Assembly: GCA_026414325.1 (NCBI GenBank)
Contig: JAOAJF010000017.1
Span: forward strand, 2,942 to 17,493
DNA from: Microcaldota archaeon
GTDB taxonomy: Archaea; Micrarchaeota; Micrarchaeia; Anstonellales; Anstonellaceae
Direction of reading: 5' to 3'
DNA: 14,552 nt
The notes under the pieces were generated by a model. It made no database searches. It was not told where the DNA came from and was given only the letters and a program-made list of their open reading frames with translations. This document shows positions 6,895-13,921 of this stretch, one piece after another. A program made the position numbers and the translations under genes. Position 1 is the first letter of the stretch; each line of letters begins with the position of its first letter.

Positions 6895-6913
6895 TTGTTA
6901 TATATAATAACAA
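6895..6913. promoter_or_regulatory. 19-nt palindromic TATA element between DUF357 and eL41 genes
   Basis: TTGTTATATATAATAACAA has perfect 7-nt inverted arms around ATATA. It sits at the centre of the divergent DUF357/eL41 intergenic region, about 44 nt from one start and 40 nt from the other. The core can serve as a TATA box in either direction. The symmetrical arms could instead mark a dimeric repressor site over the promoter. Confidence 0.45.
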
Positions 6914-6943
6914 AATAAAAAATTAAAATTAGAAGGTGTTTTG

Positions 6944-7057
6944 TTGGGTTCACGACCAAGAAAATGGAAGAAAAAAGGAAAAATGCGCTGGAAATGGATT
7001 AAAAAAAGAAGAAAAAGAATGAAAAGAAAACTAAAAAGAAGAGTAGGCGAACTCTAA
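6944..7057 (+). CDS. rpl41e: Ribosomal protein eL41 (L41e), 37 residues
   Basis: A tiny, extremely basic ribosomal protein that sits at the bridge between the two subunits. The peptide begins MGSRPRKWKKKGKMRWKWIK (residues 1-20) and continues with a nearly all Lys/Arg helix ending RRVGEL. The RPRKWKKKG(R/K)MRWKWIKKR core is the archaeal eL41 signature as I remember it from Thermococcales. The start is taken as TTG 6944 because AGGTG at 6934-6938 is five bases upstream. TTG 6941 is also possible but too close to the SD, and ATG 6983 would give only the short eukaryote-like form and lose the conserved RPRKW. It is easily missed because of its length and non-ATG start. It is convergent with bud32, with nine bases between the two stop codons. 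Confidence 0.88.
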   Translation: MGSRPRKWKKKGKMRWKWIKKRRKRMKRKLKRRVGEL

Positions 7058-7066
7058 AGTTTTAAT

Positions 7067-7666
7067 TTAGGCTCTATTTTCATATCTAGCTCTTTTTTGA
7101 ATTTTTTTAGCTAGGTCTACTATAGAGGGAGAATAAAATTGGGCATAATATTTTTTAAATAAATTTGCCTGATTTTTTGGAAGTGATTTTAGCATCGTTA
7201 GAAGATCAACTGCTTTGTCCTCATTGTCTTGAGAAATAAAGCTTAGGCCAAAATCAATAACATACAAATCAGATTTTGCTAAAAATAAATTTGCGAATGT
7301 AAAATCCCCATGAATAATATTTAGTTTATGAAGATTAGCTAGATAAAATGCGCTTTGTTTTAAAAGCTTTGAACTCACTGCTGGAAGTTGATTTAATGTT
7401 TTTCCTTCAAGATACTCTAATAATAAAAAATCGTCTTTAACTCCTAGAAGGTGTGGAACTTTTACTCCACCGCTCTGGGCTTTGTGCAATATTTTTGCTT
7501 CTGATTTTGTTCTACCAAATCTTAATTTATAATCTAAGTTTTTTACTCTGTACTTTTTTTCTATTCTAAGTTTTTTTATAAATTTAAAAGAATTGCTTTC
7601 TAGCAAATAAATTATTGCTTCTGCACCTTCTGCTATTTTTGTTTCTTTTGGAGGTAGAATTTTCAT
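7067..7666 (-). CDS. bud32: Kae1-associated atypical kinase/ATPase Bud32 (KEOPS subunit)
   Basis: Bud32 (PRPK) is the small kinase-fold ATPase of KEOPS, which with Kae1 makes the N6-threonylcarbamoyl-adenosine modification at position 37 of ANN-decoding tRNAs. With the start used here it is 199 residues. EGAEAIIY (13-20) is the glycine-loop equivalent, FIKKLR contains the ATP-contacting lysine (31/32), and RTKSEAKIL (52-60) contains the helix C glutamate. HGDFTFAN (119-126) is the catalytic loop with Asp121 and Asn126, and DFG is at 138-140. The open frame reaches ATG 7708, but ATG 7666 has an SD-like GAGGG upstream and starts where the family does. In many archaea bud32 is fused to kae1; here it stands alone. 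It follows the M50 protease gene in the same direction, 70 nt downstream, possibly with its own promoter. Confidence 0.93.
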   Translation of the reverse strand: MKILPPKETKIAEGAEAIIYLLESNSFKFIKKLRIEKKYRVKNLDYKLRFGRTKSEAKILHKAQSGGVKVPHLLGVKDDFLLLEYLEGKTLNQLPAVSSKLLKQSAFYLANLHKLNIIHGDFTFANLFLAKSDLYVIDFGLSFISQDNEDKAVDLLTMLKSLPKNQANLFKKYYAQFYSPSIVDLAKKIQKRARYENRA

Positions 7667-7736
7667 AAAAACAACCCTCAAAAATTTTATAGATATAATA
7701 ACTAACAAAAAAATTAAAAAAATTTCAAAAAAGCAC

Positions 7737-8363
7737 TTATATAAAAAATACTAAAAGGGAGATAAGAAAAAGTACTACCCAAACAATTTTATTCCAAGCA
7801 AAAATTTTTGAGCCATCTAAAGGAAATATTGGCAAAAGATTGAAAAAAGCCAAAAATAGATTTATTTTAACTCCTATTAAAAATGCATTAAGCAGAAGAC
7901 TTTGCATATCTCCTCTTGCCACTAGAAATAAAACAGCCAATACAAAAAATATAACTGCCAATATGATATTTGTTATTGGGCCTGCTGCTGAGATAATTCC
8001 ATTTTCAAATTTTGAAATTCTTTTTGAAGAAAATATCACCACAGCACCAGGAGCCAAAAATAATGGAAGAGGTACTTGAAAAACAGCGATCAGAAGAGCT
8101 AAACCTAACATTATGAAAAGTCCTGTTTGCCAGGAGATAAATCTTGCACTGTGACCAAAATTTATTGCAACAAATTTATGAGCTAATTCATGAAATAAAA
8201 AACCAGAGCCAACGCTTATAAGATAAACACTAAAAAATTTTGCAAATTCTAAAGGAGTAAGTGAAAAGCCATAAGAAGCAAGAACAATACTTAAGGTTAC
8301 TGCTAATATAGAGATAGAAAGGTTGCTAAGCTCTTCAAGGTCTATATAAAATGTTTTATTCAT
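7737..8363 (-). CDS. M50 family (site-2 protease type) membrane zinc metalloprotease
   Basis: A 208-residue polytopic membrane protein. The zinc motif HELAH (58-62, with Glu59 catalytic) lies in the first conserved helix, and the third zinc ligand is Asp183 in the family motif NLLPIFPLDGSK (175-186). A GP pair (128-129), in AAGPITNIILA, marks the helix between them. There are about six hydrophobic segments: 15-33, 44-60, 79-97, 125-147, 155-174 and 190-208. No PDZ or CBS domain is present, so it belongs to the short archaeal type. Such proteases cut substrates within the membrane, for example anti-sigma factors in bacteria or SREBP in animals; the archaeal substrate is unknown. The start ATG has AGGTAGAG upstream, and a TATA-like TTTATATTTATAT lies further up, so it may be transcribed apart from cdc48, whose stop is 40 nt upstream. 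Confidence 0.9.
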   Translation of the reverse strand: MNKTFYIDLEELSNLSISILAVTLSIVLASYGFSLTPLEFAKFFSVYLISVGSGFLFHELAHKFVAINFGHSARFISWQTGLFIMLGLALLIAVFQVPLPLFLAPGAVVIFSSKRISKFENGIISAAGPITNIILAVIFFVLAVLFLVARGDMQSLLLNAFLIGVKINLFLAFFNLLPIFPLDGSKIFAWNKIVWVVLFLISLLVFFI

Positions 8364-8403
8364 AAAACTCTACCTAATATAAATATAAAACAAAAAATTT
8401 AAA

Positions 8404-10617
8404 TTAGCCATACATTCTATTTGTTTTGCTTTTGAATTTATCCATTCTTTCTAAATCATCCTTTGTAAAAGAAGGTGTAATTTTCTTTAGTGCTGCTAAA
8501 AAGTCTTCCATTTTTACTATTGGTACTAATTTACTAAGCTCAACTTGTAATTTTGAGTTTTGATCAAAAAGTTTTCTTATTGCTTCCATACCAGCTTCTC
8601 TACAAAGATTTTCAATATCTGCTCCGCTAAATCCTTCAGTTATGCTTGCTAATCTGTCTAAATCAACACTACTATCTAATGGCATTTTTCTAGTGTGTAC
8701 TGCAAATATTTTTCTTCTTGTTTCTAAATCTGGAATTGGTAATTCTATCATTTTGTCAAATCTTCCTGCCCTTAAAAGAGCTGGATCTAAAATATCTGGC
8801 CTATTTGTTGCTGCTATTAGAACTACGTTTTTTAACTCTTTTAGTCCATCTAATTCTGTTAGAAGAGTATCTACAATTCTTTCCTCTACTTTCGAGCCTT
8901 CGGATTCAGAGCCTGTTCTTATAGAAGCAATTGCATCTATTTCATCTATAAATATTATACAAGGAGCAGACATTCTTGCTTTTCTAAATAGTTCTCTTAA
9001 AGTTTTTTCTGATTCTCCAACCCATTTGGAAAGTATTTCTGGGCCTTTTATAGAAATAAAATTTGCCTCTGATTCGTTTGCTACTGCTTTTGCAAAAAGA
9101 GTCTTTCCAGTTCCTGGCAGACCAACCAGCAATATTCCTTTAAGAGGTCTAATTCCAAATTTTTGAAATAATTCTGGATGTTTTATTGGTAGTTCTACAG
9201 CTTCTTTAAGCTCCTTTTTAATATGATCTAAACCTCCAATATCATCCCACTTTACTGTGGGCTTTTCAAAAAATATTTCTCTAAGGGCAGAGGGCTGAAT
9301 TTCTCTTAAAGCGCTATAAAAATCTTCTCTAGTTACTTTTATTTTTTCTAGCATCTCTGGAGAGATATCTTTTTCTAAATCTAATGATGGTAAAAATCTT
9401 CTAAGCGCTTTCATTGCAGCTTCTTTTGCTAAAAGCTGAATATCTGCTCCAGTATAACCATGAGTTACTGCAGCAAGCTCTTTTATTAGTTTTCCATTTT
9501 CATTGTCTTTTTCATCTATTGGCATTTCTCTAGTATGAATTTGTAAAATTTCTTCTCTTGCTTTTCTATCTGGCACTCCAATTTCAATCTCTCTATCAAA
9601 TCGTCCTGGTCTTCTTAAAGCTGGATCGATAGAATTTGGCCTGTTGGTAGCACCAATCACTATAACCTTTCCTCTTTTTTTAAGCCCATCCATTAAAGTT
9701 AAAAGTTGGCTAACAATTCTTCTTTCAACTTCTCCAGTTGCTTCCTCTCGTTTTGGAGCAATTGCATCCAACTCGTCCATAAAAATAATAGAGGGAGAGT
9801 TTTCCTCAGCTTCTTTAAATATTTGTCTGAGTTTTTCTTCTGATTCACCGACGTATTTAGAAACTAATTCCGGGCCTGCGATATGAATAAAATGTGCATC
9901 AGACTCGGAAGCAACTGCTTTTGCAAGCAATGTTTTACCAGTTCCTGGCGGACCATAAATTAAAACTCCTTTTGGTGGCTCTATTCTCAATCTATCAAAA
10001 AGTTCTGGATGGCGCATTGGAAGTTCTACCATTTCTCTAATTTTTTGTACTTCTTCTTTTAGTCCACCTATATCTTCATAAGTTATTTGTGTACCAAGCT
10101 GGATTGATTCTTTTGCTGGTTCCTCTTTTAGACGAAAATCAGTTGTTTCAGTAACTACTGCAATTCCAGAAGGTTGAACTAAGGTTGCTACAACAGGTAT
10201 AGAAGCACCAAACATTCCTACAAAAATTGTATCTCCTCGTGTAATTGGTCTACCTATAAATTTTTTTCTTATTAATTGTTCAAAACCTGGAGAAAATTTA
10301 ACTGGTTGTATTGGGGCTAAAACTACTTTTGTTGCATTTTTTACTTCTGCTTTTTTTACAATTATTTTATCCCATAAAGCCACACCACTATTTTGTCGAA
10401 TATAACCATCCATTCTAATTATATCTAAGCCCTCGTCCTGAGGATGAGCCTGCCAGACAATCGCAGCTGTTACTTTTTTACCATGAAGTTCTACAATATC
10501 TCCAGTAGAAACTCCTAAGGCTTCTCTAGCTTTTGTATCTATTCTTACTAGTCCTCTTCCGACATCATTTTGTAATGCTTCTGCAACTCTTAGTTCTATT
10601 TTATTAGTAGAAGCCAT
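8404..10617 (-). CDS. cdc48: Cdc48/VAT (p97) two-ring AAA+ ATPase
   Basis: Hexameric unfoldase that pulls proteins apart for degradation or remodelling. The 737 residues show the standard order: N-terminal double-psi barrel and four-stranded barrel (about 1-180), the D1 ring, the D2 ring and a short tail. D1 has Walker A GPPGTGKT (222-229), Walker B IIFMDE (277-282) and arginine-finger region RRPGRFD (335-341). D2 has GLPGTGKT (499-506), IIFIDE (554-559) and LRAGRFD (615-621). The D2 P-loop has Leu where the family has Pro, but the GxxxxGKT consensus holds. The protein ends RMYG: Met-Tyr-Gly fits the HbYX rule by which archaeal Cdc48 docks on the 20S proteasome, suggesting it acts as a proteasome activator here. 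SD GGGG at 10625-10628 is seven bases before the ATG. Confidence 0.98.
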   Translation of the reverse strand: MASTNKIELRVAEALQNDVGRGLVRIDTKAREALGVSTGDIVELHGKKVTAAIVWQAHPQDEGLDIIRMDGYIRQNSGVALWDKIIVKKAEVKNATKVVLAPIQPVKFSPGFEQLIRKKFIGRPITRGDTIFVGMFGASIPVVATLVQPSGIAVVTETTDFRLKEEPAKESIQLGTQITYEDIGGLKEEVQKIREMVELPMRHPELFDRLRIEPPKGVLIYGPPGTGKTLLAKAVASESDAHFIHIAGPELVSKYVGESEEKLRQIFKEAEENSPSIIFMDELDAIAPKREEATGEVERRIVSQLLTLMDGLKKRGKVIVIGATNRPNSIDPALRRPGRFDREIEIGVPDRKAREEILQIHTREMPIDEKDNENGKLIKELAAVTHGYTGADIQLLAKEAAMKALRRFLPSLDLEKDISPEMLEKIKVTREDFYSALREIQPSALREIFFEKPTVKWDDIGGLDHIKKELKEAVELPIKHPELFQKFGIRPLKGILLVGLPGTGKTLFAKAVANESEANFISIKGPEILSKWVGESEKTLRELFRKARMSAPCIIFIDEIDAIASIRTGSESEGSKVEERIVDTLLTELDGLKELKNVVLIAATNRPDILDPALLRAGRFDKMIELPIPDLETRRKIFAVHTRKMPLDSSVDLDRLASITEGFSGADIENLCREAGMEAIRKLFDQNSKLQVELSKLVPIVKMEDFLAALKKITPSFTKDDLERMDKFKSKTNRMYG

Positions 10618-10656
10618 AAAAGATCCCCTTTAAAACTAAAATAAATTATATAACTA

Positions 10657-10668
10657 TTTATATAAAAT
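10657..10668 (-). promoter_or_regulatory. TATA box of cdc48
   Basis: ATTTTATATAAA on the minus strand lies 40-51 nt upstream of the cdc48 ATG. A start about 25 nt downstream gives a leader of roughly 20 nt that includes the SD at 10625-10628. A nearer box-like ATTATATAA at 10646-10654 would place transcription start on top of the SD and is less likely. Confidence 0.5.
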
Positions 10669-10736
10669 AAAGAAGAATATAAAAACCTATTTTTGGTCTG
10701 TTACAAAAATTTTAGGAAATAAAAAATTTTTGAAAG

Positions 10737-11411
10737 TTAATCTAAAACAGCGATTAATGATTCTAAAAATTTTCTATGATTTGGCGCATGAACAAAGGCT
10801 GAAGAGAGCAACACCCCATCCACACCTAATTCTATTGCTTTTTTTACATCTTCTGCATTAGAAATACCTGCACCACAAACTATTTTTATGTGCTCATCCA
10901 CATGTTTTATTGCAGAAATAGAAGAAGTAATTAGCTCTGGTTTGGCTTTTGAGACAGAGATGCCAGTACCTATTAGCTCTGGAGGTTCAACTGCAATATA
11001 AGTTGGCCTAAAAGAAGAGTATTTAATAGCTTCGTTTACATCTTGTACACAAACCATTGATTCTAAATCGTTTTCTTTTAATTCGTCCACTGCTCCTTTT
11101 ACATTTTCTGGACTGAGGCGTTTTTCGGAATGATTTATCAAAGAGCCCTTTACATTAATTTCAGCCAACATTTTTGCACTAATTGAGCCTGTGAATGGGC
11201 CTGGTTTGTTAGAATCAACATGTTGAGCAAATACATCTGCCCCTATTTCTGTTGCTTGAGCCAAAAGAAGGGCATTTGGGCAAACTATAATTCTTACTCC
11301 ATAAGAATTTGAAACTTCTTTTGCTATTCTACAAAGATTTAAACCTGAAAAACCATAGGTTGAGGGATAAGTCTTGAAATTTAAAACGATGAATTTTTTT
11401 GTGTTTGGCAT
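10737..11411 (-). CDS. tpiA: Triosephosphate isomerase (archaeal short form)
   Basis: Interconverts glyceraldehyde-3-phosphate and dihydroxyacetone phosphate in glycolysis and gluconeogenesis. At 224 residues it is the shortened archaeal tetrameric type rather than the roughly 250-residue bacterial/eukaryotic type. Catalytic residues are visible: Asn11 and Lys13 in LNFKTY, His94 in LINHSEKR, and Glu142 in IAVEPPELIGTG. The phosphate loops GTG and CGAGISNAED follow in the usual places. The frame is open to ATG 11432, but MPNTKKFIVLNFKTY at 11411 matches the family start and the extra seven residues (MVFSYFY) do not. There is no SD; TTCTTATTTTTAT abuts the ATG, so initiation is probably leaderless or nearly so. 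It lies 62 nt downstream of the tRNA-Ser gene on the same strand and may share its transcript. Confidence 0.95.
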   Translation of the reverse strand: MPNTKKFIVLNFKTYPSTYGFSGLNLCRIAKEVSNSYGVRIIVCPNALLLAQATEIGADVFAQHVDSNKPGPFTGSISAKMLAEINVKGSLINHSEKRLSPENVKGAVDELKENDLESMVCVQDVNEAIKYSSFRPTYIAVEPPELIGTGISVSKAKPELITSSISAIKHVDEHIKIVCGAGISNAEDVKKAIELGVDGVLLSSAFVHAPNHRKFLESLIAVLD

Positions 11412-11473
11412 ATAAAAATAAGAAAAAACCATTAATTAAAACTTATCGTTTTAGTTTGAACATAAGATTAAAG

Positions 11474-11573
11474 CGCCGACGGCAGGATTTGAACCTGCAC
11501 ACCCTTAAGAGGGAACCGGTTTTCTTGGCTAAGTTTTCGAGACCGGCGCACTACCAGATTATGCGACGTCGGC
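11474..11573 (-). tRNA. tRNA-Ser, anticodon CGA, with 14-nt intron
   Basis: A complete class II tRNA on the minus strand. The acceptor stem GCCGACG/CGTCGGC (11567-11573 with 11475-11481) is perfect, with discriminator G at 11474. The D arm is 17 nt with GG in the loop, and base 26 is G. The anticodon stem CCGGT/ACCGG encloses the loop CTCGAA-A, giving anticodon CGA (11537-11539), which reads UCG serine. A long variable arm has a CCCT/AGGG stem, and the T arm is GCAGG-TTCAAAT-CCTGC. The loop is interrupted after base 37 by AACTTAGCCAAGAA (11522-11535). The intron boundaries fit a relaxed bulge-helix-bulge: two 3-nt AAA bulges separated by a 4-pair helix with one C-A mismatch. Mature length would be 86 nt; CCA is not encoded. 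Confidence 0.95.
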
Positions 11574-11593
11574 AAATTTAGATAGTACAACAA

Positions 11594-11603
11594 ATTATAT
11601 AAT
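11594..11603 (-). promoter_or_regulatory. TATA box of the tRNA-Ser gene
   Basis: ATTATATAAT (self-complementary) is centred 25 nt upstream of the first base of the tRNA, the expected distance for archaeal TBP-directed transcription starting at or near tRNA position 1. Confidence 0.55.
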
Positions 11604-11623
11604 AAAAACTTTGATATAAAAAT

Positions 11624-12118
11624 TTAGCTGAAATTTTCGTTTATAAAAACTCCTAAAAAATAAGTTAGGCAAATAACTAAAAATGCTATAAATAAATGCT
11701 CGCCAATAGTGTAAAGGGGAGAAGAATTGTTTTGCTTTGCTATTAAATAGCTATAAAAAATTATTAAAAATGAGCCCAAAAAAATATCTATTAAAAGTGC
11801 TAGATCTGGATGAAAAATTAAAAATGCTGGAAGATAGATAAGACCTACTAAAAATTTTGAAATAAAAGTAAAAACTGTTGAAAGAAAAACGTGTTTAGAT
11901 GAACTGGATTTTGACTCTTCTGAAATATGAATTGCTAGAGAGTCAGAAAAAGCATCGGCAATAGCAATAGAGATTATTCCACCTATAATAGCTAAAGTAG
12001 ATTTAGTACTAAAATAAATTCCAACGATTAAACCAAGAGTGGTGAGAGTTCCAGAAATTAAACCAAAACCAATTCCTGTTTTTATTGGAAAAGATAAAAA
12101 ACTTAAAGGGTTTTTCAT
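11624..12118 (-). CDS. Small CCC1/VIT1-like membrane protein
   Basis: A 164-residue membrane protein resembling the short archaeal/bacterial relatives of the VIT1/CCC1 iron and manganese transporters. The N-terminal GFGLISGTLTTLGLIVGI (17-34) is the family's first glycine-rich helix. The second region, IAIADAFSDSLAIHISEES (51-69), keeps acidic residues and a histidine (D55, D59, H64, E67, E68) that in VIT proteins lie along the metal path. Four or five hydrophobic helices are seen: 16-36, 40-62, 78-100, 105-125 and 138-158. VIT1 proteins move ferrous iron or manganese out of the cytosol; the short subgroup has not, to my knowledge, been tested for transport. No SD is evident upstream of the ATG; AATTTAAAAT about 25 nt upstream may be its promoter. 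Its stop lies about 50 nt from the tRNA-Ser start. Confidence 0.7.
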   Translation of the reverse strand: MKNPLSFLSFPIKTGIGFGLISGTLTTLGLIVGIYFSTKSTLAIIGGIISIAIADAFSDSLAIHISEESKSSSSKHVFLSTVFTFISKFLVGLIYLPAFLIFHPDLALLIDIFLGSFLIIFYSYLIAKQNNSSPLYTIGEHLFIAFLVICLTYFLGVFINENFS

Positions 12119-12218
12119 ACAAAAAAATTAGGCGGCTGAATTTAAAATAGTTATTGAAAAGAGTTAGTGATATAAAAAATTAAAAAAGAAAAAAGAAAAA
12201 AATTTTAGAGCAAAGTTT

Positions 12219-13688
12219 CTAGTGTTTGGATTTAGCAAATAAAGAATCTTTGGCTTTTGTGCTAATGTGTGTTCCAGTTAGCCAGAGAGCAAAACCAGCT
12301 ACAAATGAGGCAAAAAGAACTGGAATAGAAAAGTTTAGGTCATAAATCCAAAGAAGAATATCTGTTGCTGGTAAAAATATAGGTTCTAGAATTTTAGCAA
12401 TACCTAAGAAAAAGTCTTTGAAAGTTTCTTGGAAAGCTATTTTTGAAAATCCTAATAATGAGCCAATAGTAAGAGTGGAGCCAACAGTGTTTAAAACAAA
12501 AGATAGACCTTTTTTCACATTTCCTACAAATTTGATCAATGCTTCGTTAGCAACTAAGGTACCTAATGACCAGAGAAACAAAGTTGTGGGAAATTGCCAT
12601 ATACCGATTATATCAAAAGCCACTGCAATACCAACTATAGGAGAGAATAATTTTTTAAAGCCATAAAATACAGAATAAAGAGAATACAAAAAGCTTTCTG
12701 TTAGACGTGGTTTGGGCTTTTTAACAGATGATTTAACCTCTTCTTTGAGATAATTTTCTTTTTTTTCTAAAGAATTAGATAATAAATTTAGCTCTTTGCC
12801 AAGATTGGTAGCTTTTGTTTTAAGCTCAGTTAATTTGGTTGGATCCATAGAATTAATTAATAACAAAAGTTTGTAGTTTGGCTCACTTTCTTGCTCTTTT
12901 TTTAAAAATAAGTTAAAACTACGTTGTATCTCAGAAGCAAATTCTATGGTTTTTTTAGCAAAATAAAAAGAATTGTTATCTAATTGATATTTTGCGGTTT
13001 TTAGTAATAACTGATTATAATTTAGAACTAGAGAATAAAAATCATAGAGCTTATTACTTATTTTTGAAGGATTTATCGGAAGTTCGCTAAGAGAAGAGAA
13101 CGCATCTAAAGAATTATATAGATAGTCGAAAAAATATTTAGTTAATGTTTCATAACTTTGTTTAGCTAAATCTGCAGATTTAAAATTTGGATAGGTAGAA
13201 TAAATATAGTAGGAATGGAAAAGAAAATTAAAGAAAATTATATTTTTATTTCTTGTTTGAAGATCTTTTTTTGAGCTATAAACAAAGGTTAAAGTTTGTA
13301 AAAAAGAGTTCTCAAAATTTTTATTAGAAAGTTTAGAAAAAAGTTTTTCTGAAAATGGAAAAGATAAATTAGCTATCTGTTCAACAAACTTCTCTTTTAA
13401 ATCCCTATATTCTATAGTATCAGCATAAGAAAAAACCTCTGTAATTTTTTTTAAGTTAGAATAAAATGAAAAGTTAGATTTGACTTTTTCTTTAGATAAA
13501 TAATTAGATAGTTCAGTTAGTTTTTGGTTCATTTCTTTTTCTACTTCAGCTCTGCTTTTTGTAGGATTAGAAGCATAAACAAAAAAATCCTCAGGAATTG
13601 GGTTTTTTCTTGCAAAGGATGTTTTAAATTTTTGATTAAAGTTCTTAGCAAAGTTTTGAAAATCTTTTAGTTTAAATTTGAAAGCCAT
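12219..13688 (-). CDS. Orphan protein: long helical domain plus C-terminal membrane helices
   Basis: I do not recognise a family. The 489 residues fall into two parts. Residues 1-335 are soluble, predicted helical, rich in Lys, Ser, Asn and Phe/Tyr, with a short coiled-coil-like stretch at about 284-320 (Leu/Lys/Glu rich). Residues about 335-475 carry four or five hydrophobic segments (349-365, 367-387, 396-419, 426-448, 453-472), followed by a basic tail, KAKDSLFAKSKH. There is no signal peptide, so the long N-terminal part is probably cytoplasmic (inference). No catalytic motif is visible. The start is well supported: SD GGGTGG at 13695-13700 lies six bases before the ATG, with a TATA box further upstream. 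No partner gene is tightly linked; the nearest downstream gene starts 100 nt away. Confidence 0.7.
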   Translation of the reverse strand: MAFKFKLKDFQNFAKNFNQKFKTSFARKNPIPEDFFVYASNPTKSRAEVEKEMNQKLTELSNYLSKEKVKSNFSFYSNLKKITEVFSYADTIEYRDLKEKFVEQIANLSFPFSEKLFSKLSNKNFENSFLQTLTFVYSSKKDLQTRNKNIIFFNFLFHSYYIYSTYPNFKSADLAKQSYETLTKYFFDYLYNSLDAFSSLSELPINPSKISNKLYDFYSLVLNYNQLLLKTAKYQLDNNSFYFAKKTIEFASEIQRSFNLFLKKEQESEPNYKLLLLINSMDPTKLTELKTKATNLGKELNLLSNSLEKKENYLKEEVKSSVKKPKPRLTESFLYSLYSVFYGFKKLFSPIVGIAVAFDIIGIWQFPTTLFLWSLGTLVANEALIKFVGNVKKGLSFVLNTVGSTLTIGSLLGFSKIAFQETFKDFFLGIAKILEPIFLPATDILLWIYDLNFSIPVLFASFVAGFALWLTGTHISTKAKDSLFAKSKH

Positions 13689-13736
13689 ATCTAACCACCC
13701 ATTATAAAAGTTTATATAGTAATAGTATTAAGGAAT

Positions 13737-13746
13737 ATTTATAAAC
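13737..13746 (-). promoter_or_regulatory. TATA box of the 489-residue orphan gene
   Basis: GTTTATAAAT on the minus strand is about 53 nt upstream of the ATG, giving a leader of roughly 25-30 nt that contains the SD. A second candidate, CTATATAAACT near 13708-13718, is too close to leave room for the SD. Confidence 0.45.
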
Positions 13747-13781
13747 ATTTCTATTCTATTTTAACCACAATAAAGAAAAAA

Positions 13782-13858
13782 TTTTATGTCTTTTTTATTG
13801 AAAATATTTAAAGATGCAAAAATAAAATTAAAATAAAAATAAGAAATAAAACACATTT
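13782..13858. repeat. 77-nt direct repeat, copy 1
   Basis: Identical base for base to 14476-14552, 694 nt away in the same orientation. It begins TTTTATGTCTTTTTTATTG and ends AAATAAAACACATTT. On the plus strand it encodes a 16-codon open frame, MSFLLKIFKDAKIKLK (13786-13836), with no SD, which may be meaningless. It lies downstream of the 136-residue orphan gene and upstream of the 489-residue one. The surrounding 13689-13921 gap holds only this repeat and the promoter of the 489-residue gene. Confidence 0.95.
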
Positions 13859-13921
13859 TCCTTTAGCCTATTGAACCTTTAGCTATAGTAAACAAAAACT
13901 TATTCTCAAAAATTATCTTTC

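Noticed and set aside
8642..9166. 174-codon open frame on the plus strand
   Set aside because: Antisense to the D2 ring of cdc48; such frames arise from the codon bias of the real gene, and the peptide resembles no family.
11522..11535. Reading the tRNA as defective because of extra bases in the anticodon loop
   Set aside because: All stems are perfect, and removing the 14 bases at bulge-type boundaries restores a normal loop, so it is an intron and not decay.
11399..11581. 60-codon open frame on the plus strand
   Set aside because: It runs through the tRNA-Ser gene and the start of the isomerase gene on the opposite strand; it is a by-product.
13801..13850. A-rich tract that could be taken as a replication-origin element
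   Set aside because: No Orc1/Cdc6 gene, no origin recognition boxes, and similar A-rich tracts occur throughout this A+T-rich window.
13782..13858. Possible CRISPR or insertion-sequence end because of the 77-nt repeat
   Set aside because: Only two copies, 694 nt apart, no regular spacers, no terminal inverted repeats, and no transposase or cas gene nearby.
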